A stretch of DNA of 30,366 nt, taken from positions 1 to 30,366 of the IMG/VR virus record IMGVR_UViG_3300036761_000426, one strand, 5' to 3'. Made by a program: the position numbers and the translations under genes. The notes below the pieces were generated by a model. The model saw only the letters and a list, made by a program, of their open reading frames with translations. It had not been told where the DNA came from and made no database searches. Positions 15,778 to 22,319 of this stretch are shown here, in pieces. The DNA comes from a virus. Positions within the stretch are counted from its first letter, which is position 1. Every line of letters begins with the position of its first letter.

Positions 15778-16329
15778 CTAGCGGTCGCGACAGAGGCTCA
15801 GGAACTCCTCACGCATTGAGGCGTTGTGCCTGAACGCGCCGCGCATGGCGCTGCTGGTCATGGTGCCTTCCGTCCTGATGCCACGCATCACCATGCAAGT
15901 ATGCACCCCCCGCGCCACGACCCCCACGTTCTCGCTCTTGGTCATCGCTTGGATGTCGTCGGCCATCTGCTCGACGAGCCGCTCCTGCACCTGTAGTGAG
16001 TGCGCGTGCTTGTGCGCGATGCGGGCGAACTTCGAGAGGCCGATGATGTTCTGGTCAGTGGTGTAGCCACAGGACACGTCGCACCAGAAGGGCAGCAAGT
16101 GGTGTTCGCAGAACGACCACACCCGCATGCCGCTGACGACGACCAGTTGGTCGGCCTTGGTCGTCTCGAAGCAGGTGTCGAGCTTGCCGGGGTCGTAGTC
16201 GATGAACTCGTGCCACATCGCTGCCCAGCGACGCGGTGTGTCGCGTAGCCCTTGCCGGTCGGGGTCTTCCCCGAGTGCTTCCAACACGGCTCGGCAGGCG
16301 TCTTCCAGTCTGTCGCTGTCAACGGCCAC
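15778..16329 (-). CDS. folE: GTP cyclohydrolase I (preQ0 pathway, step 1)
   Basis: A 183-residue protein read from GTG at 16327-16329, which lies inside the end of queE (11-base overlap), with GGGGGAAC upstream. The enzyme turns GTP into 7,8-dihydroneopterin triphosphate. The zinc ligands are C74 and H77 in 'FCEHHLLPF' and C145 in 'GVHTCMVMRGI', with H143 next to the catalytic site. 'QVQERLVEQMADDI' and 'TSSAMRGAFR' are further family blocks. The length is close to bacterial GCYH-IA. Since it sits with queC, queD and queE, it most likely feeds 7-deazaguanine synthesis rather than folate. No folate genes are nearby. Confidence 0.95.
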   Translation of the reverse strand: MAVDSDRLEDACRAVLEALGEDPDRQGLRDTPRRWAAMWHEFIDYDPGKLDTCFETTKADQLVVVSGMRVWSFCEHHLLPFWCDVSCGYTTDQNIIGLSKFARIAHKHAHSLQVQERLVEQMADDIQAMTKSENVGVVARGVHTCMVMRGIRTEGTMTSSAMRGAFRHNASMREEFLSLCRDR

Positions 16330-17002
16330 GTTCGTTCCCCCAGAGTAGCACGTGCAGTTGGGGCAGCACCTTGACGGGGCTCATCCAGCCGATGCTCGTG
16401 GCCTCGCTGACCAGCCACTCCCAGCGCGTCAGGAGGTCGCCCAGCGGTTCCCCCGGTAGGGACACGACCGAGAGGGTGAGGGGGAGCTTGGGCAGCAGCG
16501 TCGAGAGGTGGTAGGCGAACAGCAGGTCGGCGTGGTCGAGCACGGCCACCTTCGTCTCGGCGCTGTAGGCGCGCCACGCCATGTGCTTGAGCCGTTCCCA
16601 GTCGGGGTCGTCACAGCCGCTCGACGGCGGCTTGGGACTCAGGGTCACGAGGTCGAGCGCCGCCAGCCACGGCGGGTCGATGGTGCCCTGCGTCTCGACG
16701 CTGATGAATCGCTTGCGGTCGCTGCGCAGCGCCCCGATGAGCGCGCCGCAGTCCTGTAGGCAGGGGTTGCCGCCGGTGAGCACGATGAGCGGCTCCGTCC
16801 CGGCGGGCTCGTGGACGCGCACCTCGGCCATGATGTCGTCGACCGTGCGTGCCACCCCCTCCCTCTTCTGCGCGTAGGGCGTGTCACACCACGAGCACCG
16901 CTGGTCGCAGCCCGCCAGCCGGATGAAGGCACACGGTCTCCCCGCCAGCGAGCCCTCGCCTTGGATGGTCGGCCCGAAGACTTCACTGACGTAGAGGCTC
17001 AT
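16319..17002 (-). CDS. queE: 7-carboxy-7-deazaguanine synthase, radical SAM (preQ0 pathway, step 3)
   Basis: A 227-residue protein starting MSLYVSEVFGPTIQGEGSLA, the classic QueE opening with the GEGSLAG substrate loop. I chose the ATG at 17000-17002, which overlaps the queD stop as ATGA; a start at 17020 would lie inside queD. The iron-sulfur cluster motif is C32-x3-C36-x2-C39 in 'GCDQRCSWCDT'. 'IVLTGGNPCLQDC' supplies the SAM-binding GG loop, and 'FISVETQGT' and 'LSPKPPSSGCDD' match the family. It converts 6-carboxy-tetrahydropterin to 7-carboxy-7-deazaguanine. The C-terminal third is diverged ('LPKLPLTLSVVSLPGEP'). Confidence 0.95.
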   Translation of the reverse strand: MSLYVSEVFGPTIQGEGSLAGRPCAFIRLAGCDQRCSWCDTPYAQKREGVARTVDDIMAEVRVHEPAGTEPLIVLTGGNPCLQDCGALIGALRSDRKRFISVETQGTIDPPWLAALDLVTLSPKPPSSGCDDPDWERLKHMAWRAYSAETKVAVLDHADLLFAYHLSTLLPKLPLTLSVVSLPGEPLGDLLTRWEWLVSEATSIGWMSPVKVLPQLHVLLWGNERGR

Positions 17003-17355
17003 GCGCGGTACTCGGCCCACGTCTTGCCGGTCTCGCTGACGCGCACCGCGCTGACCAGCGGTTCGGTCTCGTGGAAGATGTCGTAGAGGTCATGGGCGAT
17101 GTTCTCGGCGGTCGGCCAGTTGGGCATCACGTCGTTGAGGCAGCGGTGGTCGAAGGTCGCGTCCAGCCACTCCTTCACGAAGCCCAGCCTGCGGTAGTCG
17201 ACCACGAAGTCGGTAGCCGGTTCCAAGCTCTCGCTCTGGCACTCCACGACGACCACATAGTTGTGCCCGTGCATGTGGGAGCAGGGGTGCGTGTCGGGGA
17301 GGTGTTCAAGCACGTGCGCGGCGGCGAAGTCGAAGGTCTTGGCGATGGTGTACAT
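16999..17355 (-). CDS. queD: 6-carboxy-5,6,7,8-tetrahydropterin synthase (preQ0 pathway, step 2)
   Basis: A 118-residue protein starting MYTIAKTFDFAAAHVLEHLP. The ATG at 17353-17355 overlaps the queC stop; the longer frame to 17499 is a shadow. Zinc is held by H14, H29 and H31 ('FAAAH' and 'HMHGHNY'), and C25 four residues before HGH is the catalytic cysteine. 'FVVDYRRLGFVKEWLDATFDHRCLND' (seen in two parts) carries the usual D-H pair, and 'PTAENIAHDLYD' is the E-rich family motif. The size matches bacterial QueD. It takes the FolE product to 6-carboxy-tetrahydropterin for QueE. Confidence 0.95.
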   Translation of the reverse strand: MYTIAKTFDFAAAHVLEHLPDTHPCSHMHGHNYVVVVECQSESLEPATDFVVDYRRLGFVKEWLDATFDHRCLNDVMPNWPTAENIAHDLYDIFHETEPLVSAVRVSETGKTWAEYRA

Positions 17356-18203
17356 CAGGCTCGTTCCCTTGCCCGCAGCACAGCCCGTGCCGCGTCGTAG
17401 TTGTTCTTCGCGATGGCGGGCCACTCCTGTACCCACGCCGCGCCGTAGCCGTTCAAGAACTCGCGCCAGTTGCTGGCCTTCACGTCCTGCCACTCCCAAG
17501 GGTTCGCGAGCAGGTTTTCATGGATGCCGTTGTTCGACATCGCGACCCAACGCCGGAAGCAGGCCATGCACGCGCCACAGCCCTTGACCTCTACGCCGTC
17601 GACCTCGTTGGAGTAGCAGGAGCGGCTTGCCAAGAGCAGCGCCCGGTCATCGTCGGTGGGGAAGTGTCGCAGGTAGAGCGCGACCAGTTCGCTCTTGGTC
17701 AGAGAGCGGAACGGAGCCGCGAAGCGAATACGACGGCCCTCACTGAAGGAGTAGGTCTTGCTGGCAAGGCGCAGGAAGCGGCCCGCCTTGTCACGCCCCG
17801 ACTCGCCCGAGATGGCGGCGAGGTAGATGACATCGCTGCTCAGTACCGCGACCCCGCCGAGCATCAGGTTGCGCAGGTCGACGTGGGCGTTCTCGGTGTT
17901 CTCGACATCGGCCAAGAGCAAGCGTCCCTGCGGCTCCACATCAACGTGCATGGTAGGTAGCTGGCTGACGAAGCAGAGGTGCTTGAGGTGTTCCAACTGG
18001 CGCAGCTCCGCGCCCTCGTAGGCGTGCCCGATGGGGATGTACTGTAGCCGAGGTTCGCCCAGTAGCCGCCACGCCATGACGCTGTCCATGCCGCCTGAGA
18101 AGAGGAGCGTGCGGCGTAGCCCCGGCGGGAACGGCTTGCCCCCCCCGTGGTAGCGGTAGGGACCGTCACCAGCGTGCTTCAACAGGCGGTTGGCGTACAT
18201 CAT
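17355..18203 (-). CDS. queC: 7-cyano-7-deazaguanine (preQ0) synthase
   Basis: A 282-residue protein starting MMYANRLLKHAGDGPY; GGGAG precedes the ATG pair at 18198-18203. The ATP PP-loop is 'LLFSGGMDSVMAW' (S36-S41). Four zinc cysteines lie at C196, C209, C212 and C215 ('KGCGACMACFRRW'), as in QueC. 'ISGESGRDKAGRF' and 'FAAPFRSLTKSELV' match the family's middle and its 'P...LTK.E' block. It turns 7-carboxy-7-deazaguanine into preQ0 with ATP and ammonia. It is longer than bacterial QueC (about 230 residues), with about 30 extra residues at the N-terminus and a C-terminal tail after the cysteines. No glutaminase (Gat) domain is fused to it. Confidence 0.9.
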   Translation of the reverse strand: MMYANRLLKHAGDGPYRYHGGGKPFPPGLRRTLLFSGGMDSVMAWRLLGEPRLQYIPIGHAYEGAELRQLEHLKHLCFVSQLPTMHVDVEPQGRLLLADVENTENAHVDLRNLMLGGVAVLSSDVIYLAAISGESGRDKAGRFLRLASKTYSFSEGRRIRFAAPFRSLTKSELVALYLRHFPTDDDRALLLASRSCYSNEVDGVEVKGCGACMACFRRWVAMSNNGIHENLLANPWEWQDVKASNWREFLNGYGAAWVQEWPAIAKNNYDAARAVLRARERA

Positions 18204-18424
18204 GGCTGCTCCCGGTGTGTCGAGTGGCGGTCGAGGTAGAGGTGGCTGGCCCATGCCAGCACGATGATGAGCGGTAGGCTGTCGTCGTGCAGCCAACGGT
18301 GAGCGCGCACGAGGGGGTGTGTCGCGGGTAGCCACTTGCCCCGCCACGCGAAAAGCAGGAGCACGAGGTCAGGTAGTACGGCTACGCCCGCTCCGAGCGC
18401 CATATGGCGGCCTACGCTAGCCAT
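18200..18424 (-). CDS. small membrane protein between dpdA and queC, weakly DUF457-like
   Basis: A 74-residue protein starting MASVGRHMALGAGVAVLP. It overlaps dpdA by eight bases and queC by four (ATGA), so it belongs to the same translation-coupled run. Two hydrophobic helices are visible, 'ALGAGVAVLPDLVLLLFAW' and 'LPLIIVLAWASHLYLDRHS'. The 'LPDLVLL', 'RAHRWLHD' and 'HLYLDRHSTH' pieces recall the metal-binding histidines of the DUF457/YdjM membrane hydrolase family, but the protein is much shorter than those. Its function is unknown. Whether it has any part in DNA modification cannot be told from sequence. Confidence 0.65.
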   Translation of the reverse strand: MASVGRHMALGAGVAVLPDLVLLLFAWRGKWLPATHPLVRAHRWLHDDSLPLIIVLAWASHLYLDRHSTHREQP

Positions 18425-19373
18425 GGACGGCTCTGCCTACCGACGCCGTATCGCGCAGGTGTGAGCTGCTCTCCGCGAGGTACAGGCGCATGCCCTGCTG
18501 GGCCTTGGCGAAGTTGCCCCCAGCCCCCAGCCCGGCACCGTCTGCGAGGTAGAGGCTGACGCCTTTGCGTGTCACCGACAGCGGCCTCTTGACGCCCTTG
18601 CGTTTCGGTATCTCCACGATTCCCCAGCGTTTGCGCAGCCACGCCTCGGCCTTCATGTAGGAGAGCGCCGAGAGGGCGCAGTTCACATCGCGAGTGTTCT
18701 TGTCGCGGCGCGCCAGCTCGGCGGGGTCGAAGCCCAAGGCACGGATGCTCACGCGGTGCTTACGTGCCGCCTCGGGGTCACCGAGTTGCACGTTGTTGAA
18801 GCGCCCGCCGCGCTCGTCGAAGACCGGCACCAAGCCGTAGCGAAAGCCCGCCCCCCACGAGGAGGAGTCCACGCTGTACCACGGGAAGCTCTTGAGCACG
18901 TCCCAACTGGTGATGCCGAAGCCGTGCAGGGCGGCCTTGCCCTCGGCCATGCGGAAGCACTTGATGAGGTGGCGATAGACGGCGGGGGTGTTCGTCTGGG
19001 TGTTGCCCGCGATGCCCCCGAGGGCCACGTAGTCGTACTCGTCCAGCATCTGCTGGTAGACCGCCCACGGTTCCCCACCGTGGAACACCGGCAGGGGCTG
19101 GAGGCCGCGCCCTTCGAGGTAGGCTTGGTTCTTCAAGCCCGCCTCCACGTCCCCCTTCACGTCGAGGTTGGCGTAGACCGTGAACAGGCCCTCGTACTTC
19201 TCCAGCCAGTCGGCGTAGCTGGTGACATCAACCTCGCCACCCTGTGACCATGCCGAGTAAGCACCCGAGTCGACGAAGATGTCAGGGTAGTCGGGGGCAA
19301 AGTAGTTCTCCAGCGTGGCGCGCACGCCCTCGTTCTTGTAGTACCAGAACGAGAGCAGGATGCGCAGCCTCAT
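18417..19373 (-). CDS. dpdA: DpdA: DNA guanine transglycosylase inserting a 7-deazaguanine base
   Basis: A 318-residue protein starting MRLRILLSFWYYKNEGV. It reads as the short phage form of DpdA, a TIM-barrel relative of tRNA-guanine transglycosylase. Key points are D35 in 'FVDSGAYSAW' (the base-binding/catalytic Asp of the family), D71 in 'YANLDVKGD', 'YVALGGIAGN' (residues 115-124), 'HGFGITS' (150-156) and D169 in 'YSVDSSSW' (candidate nucleophile). The C-terminal zinc CxCxxC...H module of tRNA TGTs is missing, as expected for DpdA. 'NCALSALSYMKAEAWLRKRWG' lies further on (read in parts). It follows a ParB-like gene with ATGA overlap and heads the queCDE-folE run that makes its substrate. 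Confidence 0.9.
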   Translation of the reverse strand: MRLRILLSFWYYKNEGVRATLENYFAPDYPDIFVDSGAYSAWSQGGEVDVTSYADWLEKYEGLFTVYANLDVKGDVEAGLKNQAYLEGRGLQPLPVFHGGEPWAVYQQMLDEYDYVALGGIAGNTQTNTPAVYRHLIKCFRMAEGKAALHGFGITSWDVLKSFPWYSVDSSSWGAGFRYGLVPVFDERGGRFNNVQLGDPEAARKHRVSIRALGFDPAELARRDKNTRDVNCALSALSYMKAEAWLRKRWGIVEIPKRKGVKRPLSVTRKGVSLYLADGAGLGAGGNFAKAQQGMRLYLAESSSHLRDTASVGRAVHG

Positions 19374-19999
19374 TGGAAGACGCTGCGCGCGGCGGTGAGG
19401 ATGCTCGCCAACCTCTCGTGCTCGCTGTCACCCTCCGCGAGGAAGACCACTTCGTTCCACAGTTGCAAGGTCTCAGGGGGCACCTTCAGGCGCAGCACCG
19501 GCCAGAAGTCGTCGGGTAGTGGTGTGCCGTGTTCGCGCTCAAGGTCGTCCAGTGATGGGGGCGCGCCGTAGAGGCTCACGTCGTCGAGCAGGTGGGCCAT
19601 CTCCTCAGAGGTGAAGCCGGTCAGGGCGATGTCGTAGTCGGCGGCTTCCAGTGAGGTTAGGACGGCGGCCAAGGCGGCTTCGTCCCAGCGGCCCTGCACC
19701 TTGTTGAGGGCCACGTTGAGGGCTTGCTCGCTGGTCTCCGAGACATCGACTTCGATGACCTGTGTCGTCTCGGTGCCCATGTCCATCAGGACGCTGAGGC
19801 GCTGATGACCGCCGACCACATGCCCCGTCTTCTTGTTCACGATGATGGGGTCGACCAGCCCCCATGTCTCGATGCTGGCCTTCAGCGAATCGTACTGCGG
19901 GTCACCCGGTTCGAGCGCGACGCGAGGGTTGTACGGGGCCGGTGTGAGGTCGGCCAGAGCGACCGTTTTCATGGTGAAGTTGTCCGTCGTTTTCGGCAC
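19370..19999 (-). CDS. ParB/sulfiredoxin-fold protein coupled to dpdA
   Basis: A 209-residue protein read from GTG at 19997-19999, seven bases after GAGGAGG. The ParB N-terminal domain covers residues 10-95: 'VALADLTPAPYNPRVA', then 'SIETWGLVDPIIVNKKTGHVVGGHQR' (seen in parts) with the family's G-G-H-x-R box, then 'VDVSETSEQALNVALNK'. The C-terminal half is acidic and has no DNA-binding HTH. Phages often pair ParB-like domains with DNA methylases and other modification genes. These domains can act as nucleases or CTP/ATP-binding switches. Its ATGA overlap with dpdA suggests a role in the modification system, but this is inference. Confidence 0.8.
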   Translation of the reverse strand: MPKTTDNFTMKTVALADLTPAPYNPRVALEPGDPQYDSLKASIETWGLVDPIIVNKKTGHVVGGHQRLSVLMDMGTETTQVIEVDVSETSEQALNVALNKVQGRWDEAALAAVLTSLEAADYDIALTGFTSEEMAHLLDDVSLYGAPPSLDDLEREHGTPLPDDFWPVLRLKVPPETLQLWNEVVFLAEGDSEHERLASILTAARSVFQ

Positions 20000-20122
20000 T
20001 CAACAGCCTCCTCAAGTGACCCGTTTTCAAGCCCGTTCTCGTCGCTTTCCGTCCAAACTACACGATATTCGTAGACCGCGCCCTGTCATCGTAGTGACGT
20101 GTTAGGCGCGACGACCCCCCTT

Positions 20123-20140
20123 GAGTGTGTGTTTACACTC
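20123..20140. repeat. inverted repeat (6-bp arms, 6-base loop)
   Basis: GAGTGT (20123-20128) and ACACTC (20135-20140) pair around GTGTTT. A symmetric site of this size in the gap before the modification operon could be an operator or a small RNA hairpin. Chance occurrence is not excluded. Confidence 0.3.
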
Positions 20141-20226
20141 CCGGCTCCTCAACGAGTGATTCCCTGCTAATGAGGGGTTTCTTGTGACTCCCATTTTCCG
20201 CGTCTTTAGACACCCCTTGACACCCT

Positions 20227-20240
20227 CTACGACCTCGTAG
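20227..20240. repeat. 14-base palindrome next to the replication gene stop
   Basis: CTACGA and TCGTAG pair around CC, five bases beyond the end of the replication-initiator-like gene. It could form a short hairpin in the minus-strand RNA, but no T-run follows. It may mark partial termination between the early and modification units. Confidence 0.3.
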
Positions 20241-20244
20241 TGCC

Positions 20245-21126
20245 TCAACACAGCCGGTGATGCCAGCCTTTTCGGTCGATGAAAACCGCCTCTTCCATGT
20301 CGTCGGCTGTGACCTCTTGGGAGCACTTCCAACAGACGATTCGGTTGTCCTCGGTGGTCTTGTCGTGACGCAGATTTTCGGCTGGGCCGTAGCCCGGCGG
20401 CGGGCCTTCGTCCCACTCTTCCCAGCGCCGTTGATTGAGGAAGGTGGAGCCGTGAGGGCACTTGTCGCGTTCCCGGTAGCCGCGCTCCACAGCCCCCGAC
20501 ATCGAGAACGCCACCACGGCAGCGGCGGCGCGCTCGGTCGGTTTCATGGCCCGCCAGCGGCGCTCGGCCATGACCTTGCCCTGCTTGTTGGGGTACGCCT
20601 TCCAGAAGGCAGCGAAGCCGTTGCTGGTGGTTTCCTTGACCTCCTCGACCACGATTCCCGGCAGGGAATCCGTGAATGGTCTTAACCCATCCCCATCCCC
20701 ATCCCCATCCCCATTACCCATACCCCCTGTTCGGGCAACGCCTAGGTCTTGCCCAGTACACGCCTTGGCGTGGTTTGGGGTACGCCTTGGCGGGGTGTAG
20801 TCAGGCGGTGGGTAGATGCTGGGGGCTTCCCGTGGGTGTGGCTTCTGGTGGCGCTCCCAGCCGGGGATGCAGATGAGCTGGTTCTCACCGTACTCGTAGC
20901 GCACGATGAGGTTGAGGTTGTGTAGCTCGTCCAGCAGGGCGTCCACGTCAAGGTCGGGGTCGTAGGGGAACAGGGTCGCGCGGATGCGTCGTGGGCGGTC
21001 TTCCAAGCGCCCCTCGCGGTCGGCTATCGTCCACAGGCCCGCGAACAGCAGGCGCGCGAAGGGCTGGCAATCGGCGAGGTCTTCGTCTTGGAAGAAGCCG
21101 GGCTTGATGTACCTGATGCGGCTCAT
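20245..21126 (-). CDS. replication initiator-like protein (phage replisome organiser type)
   Basis: A 293-residue protein starting MSRIRYIKPGFFQDEDLADC. The N-terminal 100 residues look like the winged-helix domain of phage replication initiators ('FARLLFAGLWTIADREGRLEDRP' in two parts, 'RATLFPYDPDLDVDALLDEL', 'CIPGWERHQKPHP'). A low-complexity linker follows with five G-D/G-N pairs. A DnaD-type 'FAAFWKAYPNKQGKVMAERRW' region (residues about 183-203) comes next. At the C-terminus 'CWKCSQEV' and 'HRLC' could bind zinc. Such proteins bind the origin and load the host helicase. No phage helicase or polymerase is in the window. GAGGG lies about eight bases before the ATG. Confidence 0.75.
   Translation of the reverse strand: MSRIRYIKPGFFQDEDLADCQPFARLLFAGLWTIADREGRLEDRPRRIRATLFPYDPDLDVDALLDELHNLNLIVRYEYGENQLICIPGWERHQKPHPREAPSIYPPPDYTPPRRTPNHAKACTGQDLGVARTGGMGNGDGDGDGDGLRPFTDSLPGIVVEEVKETTSNGFAAFWKAYPNKQGKVMAERRWRAMKPTERAAAAVVAFSMSGAVERGYRERDKCPHGSTFLNQRRWEEWDEGPPPGYGPAENLRHDKTTEDNRIVCWKCSQEVTADDMEEAVFIDRKGWHHRLC
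20686..20725 (-). repeat. hexanucleotide repeat coding a Gly-Asp linker
   Basis: The plus strand repeats CCCCAT about four times here, followed by the related TACCCAT. The translation is M-G-N-(G-D)4-G in the replication protein's linker. Such a tract can gain or lose six bases by slippage without breaking the frame, so linker length may vary between relatives. Confidence 0.7.
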
Positions 21127-21184
21127 CTGGGTGCCCTCATGTGCTAAGCTCCTCTCGTACTCTGGCGAGGGTACTGGTACATGG

Positions 21185-21209
21185 CGGGTCGGGCCTCGCG
21201 CCCGGCCCG
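21185..21209. other. GC-rich hairpin, 10-bp stem
   Basis: CGGGTCGGGC (21185-21194) and GCCCGGCCCG (21200-21209) pair around CTCGC with a single mismatch in DNA, a T opposite a G. It lies in the 105-base gap after the nuclease gene and before the replication gene. No T-run follows on the minus strand. It may be a terminator-like or attenuating structure that separates the two genes. Confidence 0.4.
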
Positions 21210-21231
21210 TCGTGGCCGTTGTGGCCCCATG

Positions 21232-21609
21232 TTACAGGGAACGCCCGTCACCCTCACGCAAGATTTCCACGGTCGCCATGAAGGCCGCACCACACTCCAC
21301 CTGTGACCCGGTGAAGCGCAGCACCGTCCAGCCCAACGCGGCGGCGGCGTTGTACTTCTCGCAGTCGTCGGCGAAGCCCTTACCCCGCTGGTGACGCCCT
21401 CGTACCCACTGACCACCCTCGACCTCCACGGCCAGCAACAGCGCAGGCCATGCGAAGTCGAAGGCCCACTTGCGTGCGGGATGGAAGTGGTACTCGCGCT
21501 CGGGGGCCGGGCAGCGTAGGGCCGCCACCTGTGCCGCGAAGAGGTCTTCCAGTCGCTTGCGCTTGGCCTTCCGCGAGAGGCGGGCGGCGTCCTCGGGGGT
21601 GTAGCTCAC
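21232..21609 (-). CDS. PD-(D/E)xK-type endonuclease
   Basis: A 125-residue protein read from GTG at 21607-21609, which overlaps the upstream stop as GTGA. The core reads 'REYHFHPARKWAFDFAWP', then 'LLLAVEVEGGQWVRGRHQRG', then 'FADDCEKYNAAAALGWTVLRFTG'. D51 and E62-x-E64 match the metal-binding residues of small VSR/DUF559-like and phage resolvase-like nucleases. The final 'K-Y-N-A-A..GW.V.R' helix-strand is also typical. It may resolve recombination or replication intermediates made by the ERF pathway next door. Which DNA structure it cuts cannot be told from sequence. Confidence 0.75.
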   Translation of the reverse strand: MSYTPEDAARLSRKAKRKRLEDLFAAQVAALRCPAPEREYHFHPARKWAFDFAWPALLLAVEVEGGQWVRGRHQRGKGFADDCEKYNAAAALGWTVLRFTGSQVECGAAFMATVEILREGDGRSL

Positions 21610-21836
21610 AGAGGCTGCTCGGTGAAGTCGCTGGGCGGCGCGATGAGCATGGTCTTCTCCTGCTCAGCCTGCTGCGCCATGGCCTCGTCGAACTCACGGA
21701 CCAGCGCCTCGGCGGTGTCCAACTTCTCACCCGCCGTCTCGATGGCCTTCTTCGCCTTGATGACATCCTCGACCAACCGGGTACGGACCCGCGACAGCTT
21801 CTCGCTCACGGTCTCGGGGAACAGGCGCTCTGTCAT
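21606..21836 (-). CDS. small coiled-coil protein, unknown function
   Basis: A 76-residue protein starting MTERLFPETVSEKLSRVRTR. Nearly all of it is predicted helix with heptad-like spacing ('VIKAKKAIETAGEKLDTAEAL'-type stretch, residues 25-45), ending in a short flexible 'IAPPSDFTEQPL'. It overlaps both neighbours by four bases. I do not recognise the family. It could be an accessory subunit for the nuclease encoded directly after it, but only position suggests this. Confidence 0.6.
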   Translation of the reverse strand: MTERLFPETVSEKLSRVRTRLVEDVIKAKKAIETAGEKLDTAEALVREFDEAMAQQAEQEKTMLIAPPSDFTEQPL

Positions 21837-22066
21837 GGTGCGCCAACCTGCCCCTCAGGAGCGTCGATGCCGTCGGGGGTGACGGTCTGCTCGGGGATAC
21901 CTTCCTGTCGCCGCTCGCGCCAGCGTTGCCAGCTCAAGAAGAACTCACCAACGATGGCCTCGCTGAGTTCCACGAGCCCGCCGGTCTTGTCGTCCTCAAA
22001 GCTGACGACGCGGGTCTCCTCGTCGACCGAGATGCTGTGTGTGCCGTCGCCGTACAGTGTCTTCAT
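21833..22066 (-). CDS. small protein of unknown function
   Basis: A 77-residue protein starting MKTLYGDGTHSISVDEETR with GAGAGGAAC before the ATG at 22064-22066. The first 35 residues read as a beta hairpin followed by an acidic segment. A helix 'SEAIVGEFFLSWQRWRERRQ' (residues 35-54) and a Gly/Pro-rich tail come next. No motif is recognised. Overlaps with the next gene show that it is part of the same operon. Confidence 0.55.
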   Translation of the reverse strand: MKTLYGDGTHSISVDEETRVVSFEDDKTGGLVELSEAIVGEFFLSWQRWRERRQEGIPEQTVTPDGIDAPEGQVGAP

Positions 22067-22076
22067 GGGGTTCCTC

Positions 22077-22319
22077 TCAGTTGTTCTTGACCGCTTTGAT
22101 GGTGGGCACGACCAGCCCGCTCGGGGCCTTGAGCCGGTTCATGCAGGCTTCACACAAGGGCACCCGGCGCGGGCGTACCTCGGGGCCGCTGGAGCCGTGG
22201 GCGAAGACCAGTTGCTCGCCGGTCTCGACCGTGACCTCGACGGGCTGCCCGAGGGGGCTGGGCTTGTAGAGGTCAATCTCGCGATAGCACTGACCACAGT
22301 GAACGTGCGGCTCGGTCAT
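22077..22319 (-). CDS. small zinc-binding-type protein, unknown function
   Basis: An 80-residue protein starting MTEPHVHCGQCYREIDLY. Two CxxC pairs (C8-x2-C11 in 'HCGQCY' and C56-x2-C59 in 'LCEACM') would bind one zinc ion. Between them lies a beta-type segment ('PVEVTVETGEQLVFAHG'). The start overlaps the upstream HNH gene's stop as ATGA. It could be an adaptor or DNA/RNA-binding protein, but no specific family is recognised. Confidence 0.6.
   Translation of the reverse strand: MTEPHVHCGQCYREIDLYKPSPLGQPVEVTVETGEQLVFAHGSSGPEVRPRRVPLCEACMNRLKAPSGLVVPTIKAVKNN

Larger units (their letters stand above)
20000..20244 (-). promoter_or_regulatory. 245-base noncoding gap upstream of the modification operon
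   Basis: This gap is visibly richer in A and T than its flanks and contains no supported gene. It holds inverted repeats at 20123-20140 and 20227-20240 and the ParB gene's GAGGAGG site at its left end. A weak sigma70-like match on the minus strand has ATGACA (20085-20090), a 16-base spacer and TATCGT (20063-20068). Since the modification, packaging and head genes to the left have almost no other gap, this is a good place for their promoter. The promoter match itself is poor (TATCGT shares four of six bases with TATAAT). Confidence 0.35.

Noticed and set aside
18417-19373. A tRNA-guanine transglycosylase (Tgt) for queuosine in tRNA.
   Set aside because: The protein is short (318 residues) and lacks the C-terminal zinc CxCxxC...H module; motif spacing and neighbours fit phage DpdA instead.
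20102-20194. A 24-residue frame in the gap before the ParB gene (starting MGVTRNPSLAG).
   Set aside because: It has only a weak ribosome site, no neighbour overlap and no protein-like pattern.
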